A DNA stretch of 64,000 nt from Ciona savignyi (GCA_000149265.1 CH002915.1:196133-260132), one strand, 5' to 3'; positions 1 through 13,380 are shown, numbered from the stretch's first letter. The notes: generated by a model from the sequence alone, not told the origin. Numbers and translations are program-made.

Positions 1-185
1 GATATGTACACCTTTACCTTACTGCCAAGTACGGCTTGTGGATGTCTATCATTATTCACATACTAGTCTAGGATCCACATATGTCAGCCATAGGGTGTAA
101 CAGTATTTGCAATCCACCCACACTAGTAGACGTTATATATCTGTCTCATGCACGGGCGCCGACTTGCCCTAGATTGGTCGGGGGC
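1..185. other. left flank of the inverted minisatellite structure, nothing recognised
   Basis: Short non-repetitive stretch before the first 33-bp repeat unit. No exon or known repeat was recognised. It contains the 9-mer TAGATTGGT at 170-178, which recurs just outside the far end of the structure at 9963-9971 and may be a target-site duplication. Confidence 0.5.
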
Positions 186-1874
186 CTAGGGTAGTGTTGC
201 CCTGTATTTGTCATATGCCTGGGATAGTGTTGCCCTGTATTCATCGTATGCCTGGGGTAGTGTTGCCCTATATTTGTCGTATGCCTGGGGTAGTGTTGCC
301 CTGTATTACTCGTATGCCTGGGGGTGTGTTGCCCTGTATTAGTCGTATGCCTATGGGTGTGTTACTGTGTTGCCCTGTATGCATTGTATGCCTTGGATTG
401 TGTTGCCCTATATTTGTTGCATACCTGGGGTTGTGTTGCCATGTATTTGTCGTATGACTGGGGTTGTGTTGCCCTGTATTTGTGGTATGCCTGGGGTAGT
501 TTTCCCCTTTATTTGTCGCATGCCTGGGGTAGTGTTGCCCTGTATTTGTCATATGCTTGGGGTCGTGTTGCCGTATATTTGTGGTATGCCCAGGGCCAGG
601 GTGGTGTTGCCCTGTAGACCTATTTGTGGTATGCCTGGGCTGGTGTTGTCCTGTATTTGTTGTATGCCTAAGGGTGTGTTGCCCTCTATACATGGTATGC
701 CTGGGGTAGTGTTGCCCTGTATTTGTCGCATGCCTGGGGTAGTGTTGCCCTATATTTGTTGCATGCCTGGGGTTGTGTTGCCCTATATTTGTTGCATGCC
801 TGGGGTAGTGTTGCCCTGTATTTTTCGTATGGCTGGGGTAGTGTTGCCCTATATTTGTCGCATGCCTGGGGTAGTGTTGCCCTGTATTTATCATATGCTG
901 GGGTAGTGTAGCCGTATATTTGTGTTATGCCCAGGGTGTGTTGCCCTGTATTTGTGGTATTCCTGGGGTAGTGTTGCCCTGTATTTGTGGTATGCCTGGG
1001 GTAGTGTTGCCCTATATTTGGCGCATGCCTGGGGTAGTGTTGCCCTGTATTTGTGGTATTCCTGGGGTAGTGTTGCCCTGTATTTGTGGTATTCCTGGGG
1101 TAGTGTTGCCCTGTATTTGTGGTATGCCTGGGGTAGTGTTGCCCTATATTTGGCGCATGCCTGGGGTAGTGTTGCCCTGTATTTGTGGTATTCCTGGGGT
1201 AGTGTTGCCCTGTATTTGTGGTATTCCTGGGGTAGTGTTGCCCTGTATTTGTGGTATGCCTGGGGTAGTGTTGCCCTATATTTGGCGCATGCCTGGGGTA
1301 GTGTTGCCCTGTATTTGTGGTATTCCTGGGGTAGTGTTGCCCTGTATTTGTGGTATGCCTGGGGTAGTGTTGCCCTATATTTGGCGCATGCCTGGGGTAG
1401 TGTTGCCCTGTATTTGTCATATGCTTGGAGTAGTGTTGCCTTGTATTGGTGGTATGCCTGGAGTAGTGTTGCCCTATATTTGTCGCATGCCTGGGGTAGT
1501 GTTGCCCTGTATTTGTCATATGCATGGGGTAATGTTGCCGTGTATTTGTGGTATGCCTGGGGTGGTGTTGCCCTGTATTTGTCATATGTGTGTGGTTGTG
1601 TTTCCCTGTATTAGTTGTGTGCCTGGGGGTGTGTTGCCCTCTATACATGGTATGCCTGGGATTGTGTTGCCCTGTATTTGTCCTATGCCTGGGGTAGTGT
1701 TGTCCTGTATTTGTCGTATGGGGGTGGTTATGTTGCCCTGTATTTGGGGTATGCCTGGGGTAGTGTTGCCCTGTATTTTTCATGTGCCTGGGGTAGTGTT
1801 GCCCTGTATTTGTCGTATGGCTGGGGGGCGTTGTGGTCATGTGTATATGCGGGTTGGGATCTGCCCTGTATTTG
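186..1874 (+). repeat. 33-bp minisatellite array, left arm (about 51 units)
   Basis: Tandem 33-bp units whose core on this strand is GGGGTAGTGTTGCCCTGTAT followed by a variable TTTGTNNTATG-like part. Because 33 is a multiple of 3 and the unit lacks stops in several frames, long ORFs of 11-residue repeats appear on both strands; they are by-products of the array. A higher-order repeat of four units (132 bp) is visible at about 955-1400, marked by the GCGCATGC variant at 1021, 1153 and 1285. The same unit occurs in reverse orientation at 5769-9945. Confidence 0.95.
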
Positions 1875-2404
1875 ACTAATAAGCTTTCTACGTTTGTATC
1901 CAGCAATTGATTAAAACAGATGTTTACATATTGAATCAATATAGAACTAAAAATATGAATATTGTAATACATGGTAACCATTATGCCCCCTTTTACAGGT
2001 TCAAATAAGAAAAATTAAAGATACAAGCTTAAAAGTAAGATTTAAGATATTTCAATAAAAAATTAGGTAGGTATGTTAAACATTTGACTATGTTTTTATT
2101 AAAATTTTATATAGCCTCCAAATGTGATTTACATAGTTCTTTAAGCTTTTCACTATTACAAGCTTAAAATCACGGTAAAATAAAATAAACGGTATTTGTT
2201 TTAGTGGAAGCAGTGAGATCAATGTCATGAATGTCAAATCTTGGAGCAGTGGAATAAAAATGACAGAATATATTCAAGATGAAGGCACCTCGCCACCAAG
2301 CAAAAATAATTGGTATGTCACAAATATTTCTTACGCTATGTTTTTCTCTTTAAAAATTAGGTAATCATTGATAAATAATAAACTTTGTCCAGCAACTCGT
2401 TTAG

Positions 2405-2990
2405 ACATTCATGTTTTATCCCTGTGAATAAGAAACGCAAAGGGCGTTGACGCACGGGCAATCGTTAGGATAGGATAGGATAGGATATTCATGTTTATCT
2501 CCGTGAATGGGAAACCCCCAGGGGTTATCACACGGGCAATCGTCAGATCACCTCGCGCCCATCGTCGGGTTACCGGAGCTATTGCAGTGTGTTGTATATG
2601 ATAGACACGTTCCTTCAATTTAGTAGAACCCATTAATCCGCTGGGTTCAGGCAATGTCCGTAAAGTGCCTTGCCCAAGGACACAACCGACTAGCTAGCGA
2701 CCAGTTTCGCACCTGCAACCTTTCGATTGAAAGGCGACGCACTTAACCGCTAGACCATCGGGCCGGACTAGATTACCATCGGGCCGGACTAGGTTAGATT
2801 ACCCCTCGTTCGCCGTCGGGTTACCGGAGCTAATTTAGAGCGTTTTATATGATTGAGTCGTTCTATCAGGTTTAGTAAAACCCATTATTCCGTTGGGTTT
2901 AGTCCGGTAAGTGCTTTACCCAAGCACAGAACCAACTATATAGAGACCAGTTTCGAATATGCAATATAGGCGACGCACGAACCCACCAAG
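2405..2990 (-). mobile_element. older tRNA-derived SINE interrupted by a younger SINE
   Basis: Reverse-oriented SINE: its tail side is at 2405-2468 and the degenerate tRNA-like head at about 2793-2985. It is split by the insertion at 2469-2792. The uninterrupted counterpart is at about 4860-5115 in the other arm of the inverted repeat. Confidence 0.8.
2469..2792 (-). mobile_element. tRNA-derived SINE, nested, full length
   Basis: Reads from an AGGATAGGAT tail through the SINE body to a tRNA-like head with box A-like TGGTCTAGCGG and box B-like GGTGCGAAACT (as reverse complement). GTTAG lies on both sides (2464-2468 and 2793-2797), and the other inverted arm has a single GTTAG (5055-5059 on the opposite strand), giving an empty site. 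An 18-bp piece of the head end is duplicated at 2755-2792. Confidence 0.88.
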
Positions 2991-3282
2991 TTATTAGAAG
3001 TAATTACAACTGATTAAACACTTGTTTTCTGCAGATCTGGCGACGCTGTCACGTTAACCCTAGAAGAGGTTACGGAAGACGACAATTTACTTCTGTATAT
3101 GAAAAATTTAATAAACTTCTAATTTGTCGTACACTTCGTTTGTTAAATTATAAAGTAATTTCTTGTCAGGGCAGTTAAGTTTTTACGTTGATATTCTGCA
3201 TGTTTATGTGTGTCGTGGCGTGCTGATTAAACCACTCACAATTGGACAAGATAGGTGCATTTTTGTAGAAAACCTAGAAATC

Positions 3283-4598
3283 ACCAGGCTTATAGGATTT
3301 GGGTTATTAAATCCATTTCCGCCAATAATGCGAAAATAGGGGTTTGTTATATTACATGTGACAAGATATCGTTACATGCGATACGGATTACCGAAACTAC
3401 TTCAGTTAATTTAGAAACAATTGAGGTACTACATTTTTTTACCATCTTTACAACACGTGATTTCGTCCTAATACTTCTAAATTCGAATGCACTAACCTCG
3501 CCAACAGAGCGACATCTTGAAAAGTTTAATGCAAAGTGACCGTAGTTCTGTAGTCGCGCGCCAACCTCCCCGATTAATTTTTTATAACGAAATAAAAAGA
3601 TAGGGGTATTTCTCAAATTTTGTCCAAATAGTAACAGCAACATACGTATCATCTAGTTATCTGACTTGCAACGAACTCCAACTGACTGCAATGCGACATC
3701 TTGACAGGTTAACTTATTGAGACGCCCATCATGTAGCTCGCCGTTATACTGACCGACTTAAAAAGGAACTGCAGTTTCACGAATTCTTGGACCATCTTTA
3801 AAATCAACGTGTTTATTAAACTTTATAAGCACTCTTATTTACTTTGTAGGAATATCTTGTTGAGTTAATTAAAAAAATATCATAAACCTATGGTCGCACG
3901 CCAACCTAACTCAATATTTTATCGACTTTTGTGAAAATGCAACCTAATTTCAAGAGTCAGTCCTTGGCTGCAAAGCAACACTGTAAAACAAAGTAACACA
4001 AGTTTGGTAATCAAATTACAAATATATGGAATAACACATTTACAAACTTGTTTCCGAACTATAATTGTAAATTTTGCAAATTTCTTTTAACATAGAGCCA
4101 CTAAACCCACTTTATGCAACGTCGAATTATTAATACGTTCGCTTCGGATTGTAATTAAACAGATTTGGTGTACTTCAATTGACGATTTGTTGTTGCAATT
4201 ACTGTACTTAAAAATTGGTTGATGGTTAGATAACACATTTGTTACCTTGTTTCCTCAAAATAAACATCTTATCTCGATTTTTCTTTATAAACAGGGGCTA
4301 TCGCACCCATACGATGTCAAATTTTCATCATATTCGCCTTCGGTTTAAATAAAATCGTAGTTTAGTCTACCTTAATCGACAAATCTTTGTGTTAAGTTCA
4401 TGAAGATTGGTAAATGACAGAATATCACACGTGTTCATGGTTTAAGTCCGCCAGTAACGCACTTACACTGCATCATAATTTTCAATATGTTGCTTCAGGT
4501 TAAAATCAAACAGCTTTAGCGTACCTAAATTGACAAATTGTTGTAATTACATAAAATTTGAAAAATTATCATTACATCCATTTAAACTCATATATGTG
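3283..4598. repeat. spacer of the inverted repeat, with degenerate tandem repeats
   Basis: No coding exon was recognised. The right half (about 4080-4560) holds three degenerate units of roughly 160-190 bp, each with a CGNCTTCGG/TTGCTTCAGG-type block followed by a TACNTNAATNGACAAATNTTTG-type block (starts near 4121, 4312 and 4469). In the left half, ACCATCTTTA and CGCGCGCCAACCT/CGCACGCCAACCT recur at a spacing of about 360 bp. Confidence 0.55.
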
Positions 4599-5660
4599 TA
4601 GGTTTTCTACATAAATGCACCTATCTTGTCCAATTATGCGTGGTTTAATCAGCACGCCACGACAAATATAAGCTTAACTGCCCTGACAAGAAATTACTTT
4701 ATAATTCAACAAACGAAGTGTACGACAAATTAGAAGTTTATTAAATTTTTCATATACAGAAGTAAATTGTCGTCTTCCGTAACCTCTTCTAGGGTTAACG
4801 TGACAGCGTCGCCAGATCTGCAGAAAACAAGTGTTTAATCGGTTGTAATTACTTCTAATAACTTGGTGGGTTCGTGCGTCGCCTATATTGCATATTCGAA
4901 ACTGGTCTCCATATAGTTGGTTCTGTGCTTGGGTAAAGCACTTACCGGACTGAACCCAGCGGAATCTTAGGTTTTACTAAAACTGAGAGAACGACTCAAT
5001 CATATAAAACGCAATAAATTAGCTCCGGTAACCCGACGGCGAACGAGGGGTAATCTAACGATTGCCCGTGCGTCAACGCCCTTTGCGTTTCTTATTCACA
5101 GGGATAAAACATGAATATCCAAATCGAGTTGATGTACAAAGTTTATTACTTATTATTGAATACTTATTTTTAAGGTAAAAACATAGCGTAGGAAATATTT
5201 GCGACATACCAATTTTGTTTTAGCTTGGCGGCCATGTACCCTTCTTGTATATATTCTGTCATTTTTATTCCACTGCTCCAAGATGTGGCATTCATGACAT
5301 TGATCTCACTGCTTTCACTGAAAAATACCGTTTATTTTATTTTTGGCGTGATTTTAATCTTGTGATAGTGAAAAGCTTAAAGAATTATGTAAATCACATT
5401 TGAAGGCTATATAAAATTGGAATAAAAACATAGTCAAATGTTTGACATACCTACCTAATTTTTTATTGAAATCATTTTGAATTTGAATTTTAAGCTTGTG
5501 TCTTTAATTTTTTTTTTATTTGAACCTGCAAAAAGGGGCATAATGTTTACCATGTATTACAATATTAATATTATTTTAGATTTTTAGTGATCCAATATGT
5601 AAACATCTGTTTTAATCAATTGTTGGGTACGAATGTAGAAAGCTTATCGGTCAAATACAG
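4599..5660 (-). repeat. right unique arm of the large inverted repeat
   Basis: Reverse complement of 1875-3282 without the nested SINE. It holds the uninterrupted older SINE copy at 4860-5115 in + orientation and runs up to the beginning of the right minisatellite array. Confidence 0.9.
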
Positions 5661-5768
5661 GGCAGATCCCCACCCACATATACACACGAGAATACAGCGC
5701 AAACCACTTGTTCACATCAAATCACTTGTTCACATCACGCGTAGGCATTTCATGTATACAGTGCTTAG

Positions 5769-8700
5769 CCACCACAAATACAGGGCAACACTACCCCAGG
5801 CATATGACAAATACAGGGCAACACTACCCCATTCATACCACAAATATACGGCAACACTACTCCAAGCATACGACAAATATACGGCAACACTACCCCAGGC
5901 ATATGACAAATACAGGGCAACACTACCCCAGGCATAGCACAAATATACGGCAACACTACCCCAGGCATATGACTAATACAGGGCAACACTACCCCAGGCA
6001 TACCACAAATATACGGCAACACTACCCCATTCATACCACAAATAAACGGCAACACTACCCCAAGCATACGACAAATATACGGCAACACTACCCCAGGCAT
6101 ATGACTAATACAGGGCAACACTACCCCAGGCATACCACAAATATACGGCAACACTACCCCATTCATACCACAAATATAGGGCAACACTTCCTCAGGCATA
6201 CAACAAATACAGGGCAACACTACCCCAGGCATACCACAAATATACGGCAACACTACCCCAGACATATGACAAATACAGGGCAACACTACCCCAGGCATAC
6301 CACAAATACATGGCAACACTACCCCAGGCATACGACAAATACAGGGCAACACTACCCCAGGCATACGACAAATATATGGCAACACTATCCGAGGCATACG
6401 ACAAATACAGGGCAACACTACCCCAGGCATACCACAAATATATGGCAACACTACCTCATGCATACGACAAATACAGGGCAACACTACCCCAGCCATACCA
6501 CAAATACATGGCAACACTACCCCAGGCATACGACAAATACAGGGCAACACTACCCCAAACATACGACAAATATATGGCAACACTATCCCAGGCATACGAC
6601 AAATACAGGGCAACACTACCCCAGGCATACCACAAATATATGGCAACACTACCTCATGCATACCACAAATATATGGCAACACTACCCCAGGCATACCACA
6701 CATATAGGGCAACACAACCCCTGGCATACCACAAATATATGGCAACACTACCCCAGGCATACGACAAATACAGGGCAACACTACCCCAGCCATACCACAA
6801 ATATATGGCAACACTACCCCAGGCATACCACACATATAGGGCAACACTACCTCATGCATACGACAAATACAGGGCAACACTACCCCAGCCATACCACAAA
6901 TACATGGCAACACTACCCCAGCCATACCACAAATACATGGCAACACTACCCCAGGCATACGACAAATACAGGGCAACACTACCCCAGCCATACCACAAAT
7001 ATATGGCAACACTTTCCCAGGCATACGACAAATACAGGGCAACACTACCCCAGGCATACGACAAATATATGGCAACACTATCCCAGGCATGCGACAAATA
7101 CAGGGCAACACTACCCCAGGCATATGACAAATACAGGGCAACACTACCCCAGGCATACCACAAATATACTACAACACCACCCTAGGCATACTACAAATAC
7201 AGGGCAACACTACCCCAGGCATATGACAAATATAGGGCAACACTACACCAGGCATACGACTAATACATGGCAACACTACCCCAGGCATACGACTAATACA
7301 GGGCAACACTACCCCAGCCATACCACAAATATATGGCAACACTATCCCAGGCATACGACTAATACAGGGCAACACTACCCCATGCATACCACAAATATAT
7401 GGCAACACTATCCCAGGCATACGACAAATACAGGGCAACACTACCCCAGGCATACCACAAATATATGGCAACACTACCTCATGCATACCACAAATATATG
7501 GCAACACTACCCCAGGCATATGATAAATACAGGGCAACACTACCCCATGCATAGCACAAATATATGGCAACACTACCCCAGGCATACCACAAATACAGGG
7601 CAACACTACCCCAGGCATATGACAAATACAGGGCAACACTACCCCAGGCATAGCACAAATATATGGCAACACTACCCCAGGCATACCACAAATACAGGGC
7701 AACACTACTCCAAGCATACGACAAATACAAGGCAACACTACCCCAGACATGCGACAAATACAGGGCAACACTACCCCAGGCATACGCCTAATACAGGGCA
7801 ACACTACCCCAGGCATACCACAAATACAGGGCAACACTACTCCAAGCATACGACAAATACAAGGCAACACTACCCCAGACATGCGACAAATACAGGGCAA
7901 CACTACCCCAGGCATACGCCTAATACAGGGCAACACTACCCCAGGCATACCACAAATATGGGGCAACACTACCCCAGGCATACCATGTATAGAGGGCAAC
8001 ACACCTTCAGGCATACGCCTAATACAGGGCAACACTACCCCAGGCATACGACAAATACAGGGCAACACTATCCCAGGCATACCACAAATACATGGCAACA
8101 TAACCACCCGCATACGACAAATACAACAGGGAAACACTATCCTAGGCATACGACAAATACAGGGCAACACTACCCTAGGCATACCACAAATACAGGGCAA
8201 CACTACCCCAGGCATACCATGTATAGAGGGCAACACACCCCCAGGCACACAACTAATAAAGGGCAACACAACCACACACATATGACAAATACAGGGCAAC
8301 ACCACCCCAGGCATACCACAAATACACGGCAACACTACCCCATGCATATGACAAATATAGGGCAACACTACCCCAGGCATGCGACAAATATAGGGGAAAA
8401 CTACCCCAGGCATACCACAAATACAGGGCAACACTACCCCAAACATATGACAAATATAGGGCAACACTACCCCAGGCATGCGACAAATAAAGGGGAAAAC
8501 TACCCCAGGCATACCACAAATACAGGGCAACACAACCCCAGGCATACGACAAATATAGGGCAACACTATCCCAGGCATACGACAAATACAGGGAAACACA
8601 ACCCCAGGCATACAATGCATACAGGGCAACACAGTAACACACCCCCAAGCATACGACTAATACAGGGCAATACTACCCCAGGCATGCGACAAATACAGGG

Positions 8701-9945
8701 CAACACTACCCTATGCATACCACAAATATACGGCAACACTACCCCAAGCATATGACAAATACAGGGCAACACTACCCCAGGCATGCGACAAATATAGGGC
8801 AACACTACCCCAGGCATACCACAAATACAGGGCAACACTACCCCAGGCATACCACAAATACAGGGCAACACTACCCCAGCCATGCGACAAATACAGGGCA
8901 ACACTACTCCAGGCATACCATGTATAGAGGGCAACACACCCTTAGGCATACAACAAATACAGGGCAACACCACCCCAGGCATACCACAAATATACGGAAA
9001 CACCACCCCAGGCATACCACAAATATACGGCAACACTACCCCAGGCATACAATGCATACAGGGCAACACTACCCCAGGCATACAATGCATACAGGGCAAC
9101 ACAGTAACACACCCCCAGGCATACGACTAATACAGGGCAACACACCCCCAGACATACGACTAATACAGGGCAACACTACCCCAGGCATACAACAAATATA
9201 GGGCAACACTACCCCAGGCATACAACAAATACAGGGCAACACACCCACAGGCATACGACTAATACAGGGCAACACTACCCCAGGCATACAACAAATATAG
9301 GGCAACACTACCCCAGGCATACAACAAATACAGGGCAACACACCCCCAGGCATAGGACTAATACAGGGCAACACAACCCTAGGCATACGACTAATACAGG
9401 GCAACACACCCCAGGCATACGACTAATACAGGGCAACACTACCCCAGGCATACGACAAATATAGGGCAACACTACCCCACACTTACAACAAATACAGGGC
9501 AACACACCCACAGGCATACGACTAATACAGGGCAACACTGCCCCAGGCATACGAAAAATATAGGGCAACACTACCCCAGGCACACGACAAATATAGGGCA
9601 ACACTACCCTAGGCATACAACAAATACAGGGCAACACACCCGCAGGCATACGACTAACACAGGGCAACACAACCCCAGCCATACCACAAATACAGGGCAA
9701 CACTACCCCAGACATGCGACAAATATAGGGCAACACAACCCCTGGCATACCACAAATACAGGGCAACACTGCCCCAGGCAAACTATAAATGCAGGGCAAC
9801 ACTACCCCAGGCATGAGACAAATATAGGGCAACACAATCCCAGGCATACGACAAATACAAGGCAATACTACCCCAGACATACCACAAATACAGGGCAACA
9901 TACCCCCATGCATACGACATATACAGGGTAACATAACCCCGGCCC
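5769..9945 (-). repeat. 33-bp minisatellite array, right arm (about 126 units)
   Basis: Same 33-bp unit as 186-1874 but inverted, reading CAGGGCAACACTACCCCAGG on the + strand. Unit variants alternate between CATACGACAAATA and CATACCACAAATA types. At least one 132-bp higher-order repeat is visible (CTCCAAGC at 7708 and 7840). A 1015-codon open frame at 5708-8755 is a consequence of the repeat length and should not be called a gene. Confidence 0.95.
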
Positions 9946-9950
9946 CCAGA

Positions 9951-12389
9951 TACACATAAAAATAGATTGGTAACAGGTATGTTACAGGTTTAGTAGGCAT
10001 AACAAACAGTAGGCTGTTATGGATCTGGTAGCACGACATTTGGTTCCCCTCAAAGAGTGGAGATAAACCAAAAAAAGCTCGGGCAATAGCTGTAAGTTTC
10101 TCTAGAAATTCAGTTGTGCGACCAATTTAACCCATTAAATAAATGTCTGACTACTTACTTACCCAACTTTAAAAACGAACAAACACGATTTCTTGCTCAG
10201 CATAATGTTATTCGAAACTAAATTGTACAAAAAAACTGGTACGAAAGCACTACTGTTTACATCGCCTTTGCGTCACGTGATGTGACGCTGTGTTAGAAAT
10301 TGTCTTGCTTAAAATTGCAAAACGTAACACATGTTACCATGTTAGTAACACAGTCCGCTTATAGCGGCTTTAAAAACGTTACACAGCCCGTTCTAAGCGG
10401 TACTTTTCGGACGGATCGGGTGCACAGTTCGACACTTTTGTGTGACGGTCACGTATTCTCGCTCAAACGTACAAAACACGAAACAAAGCTCCCGTTTCTG
10501 TGATCGAATGGTTTATAACTCTACCGATTCATTACCAAAATCCATACATAAACAGATGACAAACCCGTCACGGTTTTGAAAATAACCGTGTTAAAACACA
10601 AATGAAATTACAGAGGCAAGAGATTTCAATATGGTTGTACTATTTTGTGTAATCTCGTGGTTTAGGACTGAGCGAAACAAATAAATATCAAAATAGGAGG
10701 TGGCTTCCTTTGCGAATACAACGAATTAATAAGGCACACATTATAAGCATGGCTAGCCTTAGAAATGAAAAATGGGATTAGTTTCGGTGTACCAACTTTT
10801 TTAAACAATTTCTATACAAAAACAGATGACGAATCCGTCATGGTTTCGAAACTTACGCAGTTGAAAAAAAACAATCATCATTACATGCGAGAAGAAATTC
10901 CACATTTTTGTGTCTATTTTTGTGTTCTCCTGTGAATAAAGACTGAGTAAAACGCAAGTATTTAAAAGATCAAACGAGATGTAGCTTTAGCACATATTTA
11001 TATAAACACGGCTTGCTTAAGAAAGGAAGGACGAGATATGCTTCGCACTACTAAATTGGTTCAAGGTTTGATCACAGTTAAAGTTTAAATAAAAAATTAC
11101 AAATTTAACAGTTTTTTTCTATTTTATAAACAACACCCACGTCTGTTTTTTACTATATTATATCAGGTTTGTTTACTTGGCGAGTTTAAACCATTGCAGT
11201 GTTACCATTTATTTTTGTATTTTTATTATTACTACGAAGAAACAAAAAATAAACTAAAAAATGTATTTTATGTTTCATTTTAACTGTTGCCTATATTACA
11301 ACATACAAGTAAATCACTTTATATGGATAACAAGGCCACTTGTTTACTAAAGTTATTCGTGGTGGTAAATTCATCAATTAGCCTTAGGCATTTTCGTATT
11401 GAAACAAAATGCGCGTGGACAGTTTCCAAATAACTAACATGGTAATTTAACAAGAACATTTTCAACTTTGTGCAGACACTACATGAAACAAATCTAGCTA
11501 TATTTAAAACTTCTTGGTTGTTTTGATAAAATTGAAAGGACCTCATTTCACGGGAGAGAGACACAGAGAACTAGGCTTACAGCACTGTGTTTACAAATCC
11601 ACAGACTGTATAGCCTATAGGCTCATGTGGTTCCGAGGGCGGGTACGCTTAACGAACCCATAGCCCGTCTCCACTTATAAAAATACAAATTAGCCAGCCG
11701 GTTATGGTTATGCATTTTTGTACTTGAAACTGTTAGTCACATCGTATCAAATATTAATAATAAAGCTGAACTACTTCCCGTAAACCGTGTAAAGTCAATA
11801 TTTATATATCATAAATTAAATGAGCAGCACCTACAAGGGGATTTTACTTATTTGGTTCCTCTTTCTTTTACAACGGGACTTATATTTATACTTTAAAATC
11901 GTAACTAACGATTCGTCGATGCTTACCCGACTACATGTTGAACCGTGCAATGACGATGCGTTAGTCTCTCACTGAAAAGATACATTCTTAAATAGTAGCC
12001 ACTAAAAGAAAAAAATGCTGTAGTTTAATACTTATTTTTAATTCCCTAACGTTGTTGTTAGGTACAGAGACAGCGTCTTGTTGATTTTATTAGTTCGTTA
12101 GTAAGTTTAGCGATAAGGTGCGCAGTATTAACGTGGTGTCTGTGGGACAACTACGCATTCAACAGAAATTACGAATAATTAAACATAGTCCATAATGTGA
12201 AATAAGAAATAAAAATGGTGGCGGGAAAAACATAGACATCGTCTACTGTCTTACATTGGCGCGATTTTTTTTGTCTAAACATTTAGTTGTTTTATATACG
12301 TGGTTATTATTGGTTTCAATTGTAAAAACTGAGACACATATTGTTTTTGTCCGTTTTTTTCTCTTTTTCTTTTTTGTGACTCCAACATC
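9951..12389. other. non-coding interval, weak repeats only
   Basis: No exon with both splice signals and a recognisable domain was seen. About 10545-11060 contains two degenerate units of roughly 265 bp, each starting with a CAGATGACNAANCCGTCA block followed by a TTTCGAAAC/TTTTGAAAA block, which resembles the box-B end of the second SINE family seen at 60679. A short palindrome, GCGTCACGTGATGTGACGC, lies at 10270-10288. Confidence 0.5.
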
Positions 12390-13380
12390 TACCAGAAGGG
12401 TTAATGCAATCGCAATGAAACTTTGTCATATGTTACACATCATGATTTAGACATGCAGAAACCAAAATTTTGATATATCCAGGGAATTCCTCTTGGAGGT
12501 GAAAAACTAAAACGGATTTTTGGTCTAAAAATTTAGCTTTTTTGGACATAAAACTTTAACGCCTGCTCCAATTTTGATCCAAATTGATTAAATGTAAGTG
12601 TGTTAGCATACTGCTTTACCAATTAGAAAAGAAAACAAAATATTTACTTAGGAATATACCCTAAAAAATGAAAATATGTTCCTGAATCATGATTGTGATA
12701 GGCATGGCATGTGGTTGGGGTAATGTAATCGCAATGAAACTTTGTCATTTGTTACACATCATGGTCTAGATATGCGGAAACCAAAATTTTGGGTGATATA
12801 TTCAGGGAATTCCCCTTGCAGGTGAAAAACTAAAACGGTATTTTTTTTATAAAAAAATTGCTATTTTGGGCATATCGCTTGAACGCATGCTCCAATTTTG
12901 ATCCGATTTGATAAAATGTAAGTGTGTTAGTTACCAATTAGAAGAAACAAAATATTTACTTAGGAATATACCCTAAAAAATAAAGAAATGTTCCTGAATC
13001 AGGATTGTGACAGACATGGCATGTATCGCTGACATCTACCAGAAGCAATAATGAAATCGCAATGGAACTTTGTCGTTTCTTAGACCACATGGTCTAGATT
13101 TGCAGAAACCCAAATGCTGGTTGATAAATCCAGGGGATTCCCCTGTGACGTTAAAAACCGAAATGTTTTATTTCTAACAATATAGCTTTTTTGGGCATAT
13201 TTAAAAAGGTTGCTCCAATTTTGATCAGTTTGGTAAAAACAAACGATTGACAGGCATAGCTTGTTGCCCCGACATCTACAAGTAAAGGGATCGCTATAAA
13301 ACTTTGTCATTTACGTCATGATCTAGATATGTCAAAACCTAAAGTTCGGGGTTTTATCCCTGGGGAATTCCCTAATATCG
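12390..13380 (+). repeat. tandem repeat of about 325 bp, three units
   Basis: Three successive units, each with AATCGCAATGNAACTTTGTC, a CATGGTCTAGAT-like block, a GGGAATTCC(CC) block (near 12483, 12806 and 13135), a GCTCCAATTTTGATC block and a GACAGGCATGGCATGT-like block. The same family appears inverted at about 31309-31990 and 36690-37570, with a spacing of about 334 bp, and related blocks occur in the 21.7-24.3 kb inverted repeat. Confidence 0.85.

Larger units (their letters stand above)
1875..3282 (+). repeat. left unique arm of a large inverted repeat
   Basis: Sequence next to the minisatellite that returns as its reverse complement at about 4599-5660. Examples are the segment around 1890-1985 against 5535-5640, and 3180-3280 against 4600-4680. 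The left arm is longer because a SINE is inserted at 2469-2792. The arms are clearly diverged, with scattered substitutions and small indels, so this is not a fresh assembly artefact made by joining one read to itself. Confidence 0.9.

Noticed and set aside
5708..8755. 1015-codon open frame (and similar long frames on both strands at 194-1981 and 5765-10039)
   Set aside because: They lie wholly in the 33-bp array; a repeat length divisible by 3 keeps frames open in several phases and on both strands. There is no start context, no splice support and no domain.
10270..10288. palindrome with an E-box (CACGTG) as a regulatory site
   Set aside because: A single short palindrome far from any recognised promoter; too little to support a function.
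12256..12450. hydrophobic ORF considered as signal-peptide exon for gene A
   Set aside because: It starts with TTG rather than ATG, is T-rich low complexity and has no suitable phase-0 donor.
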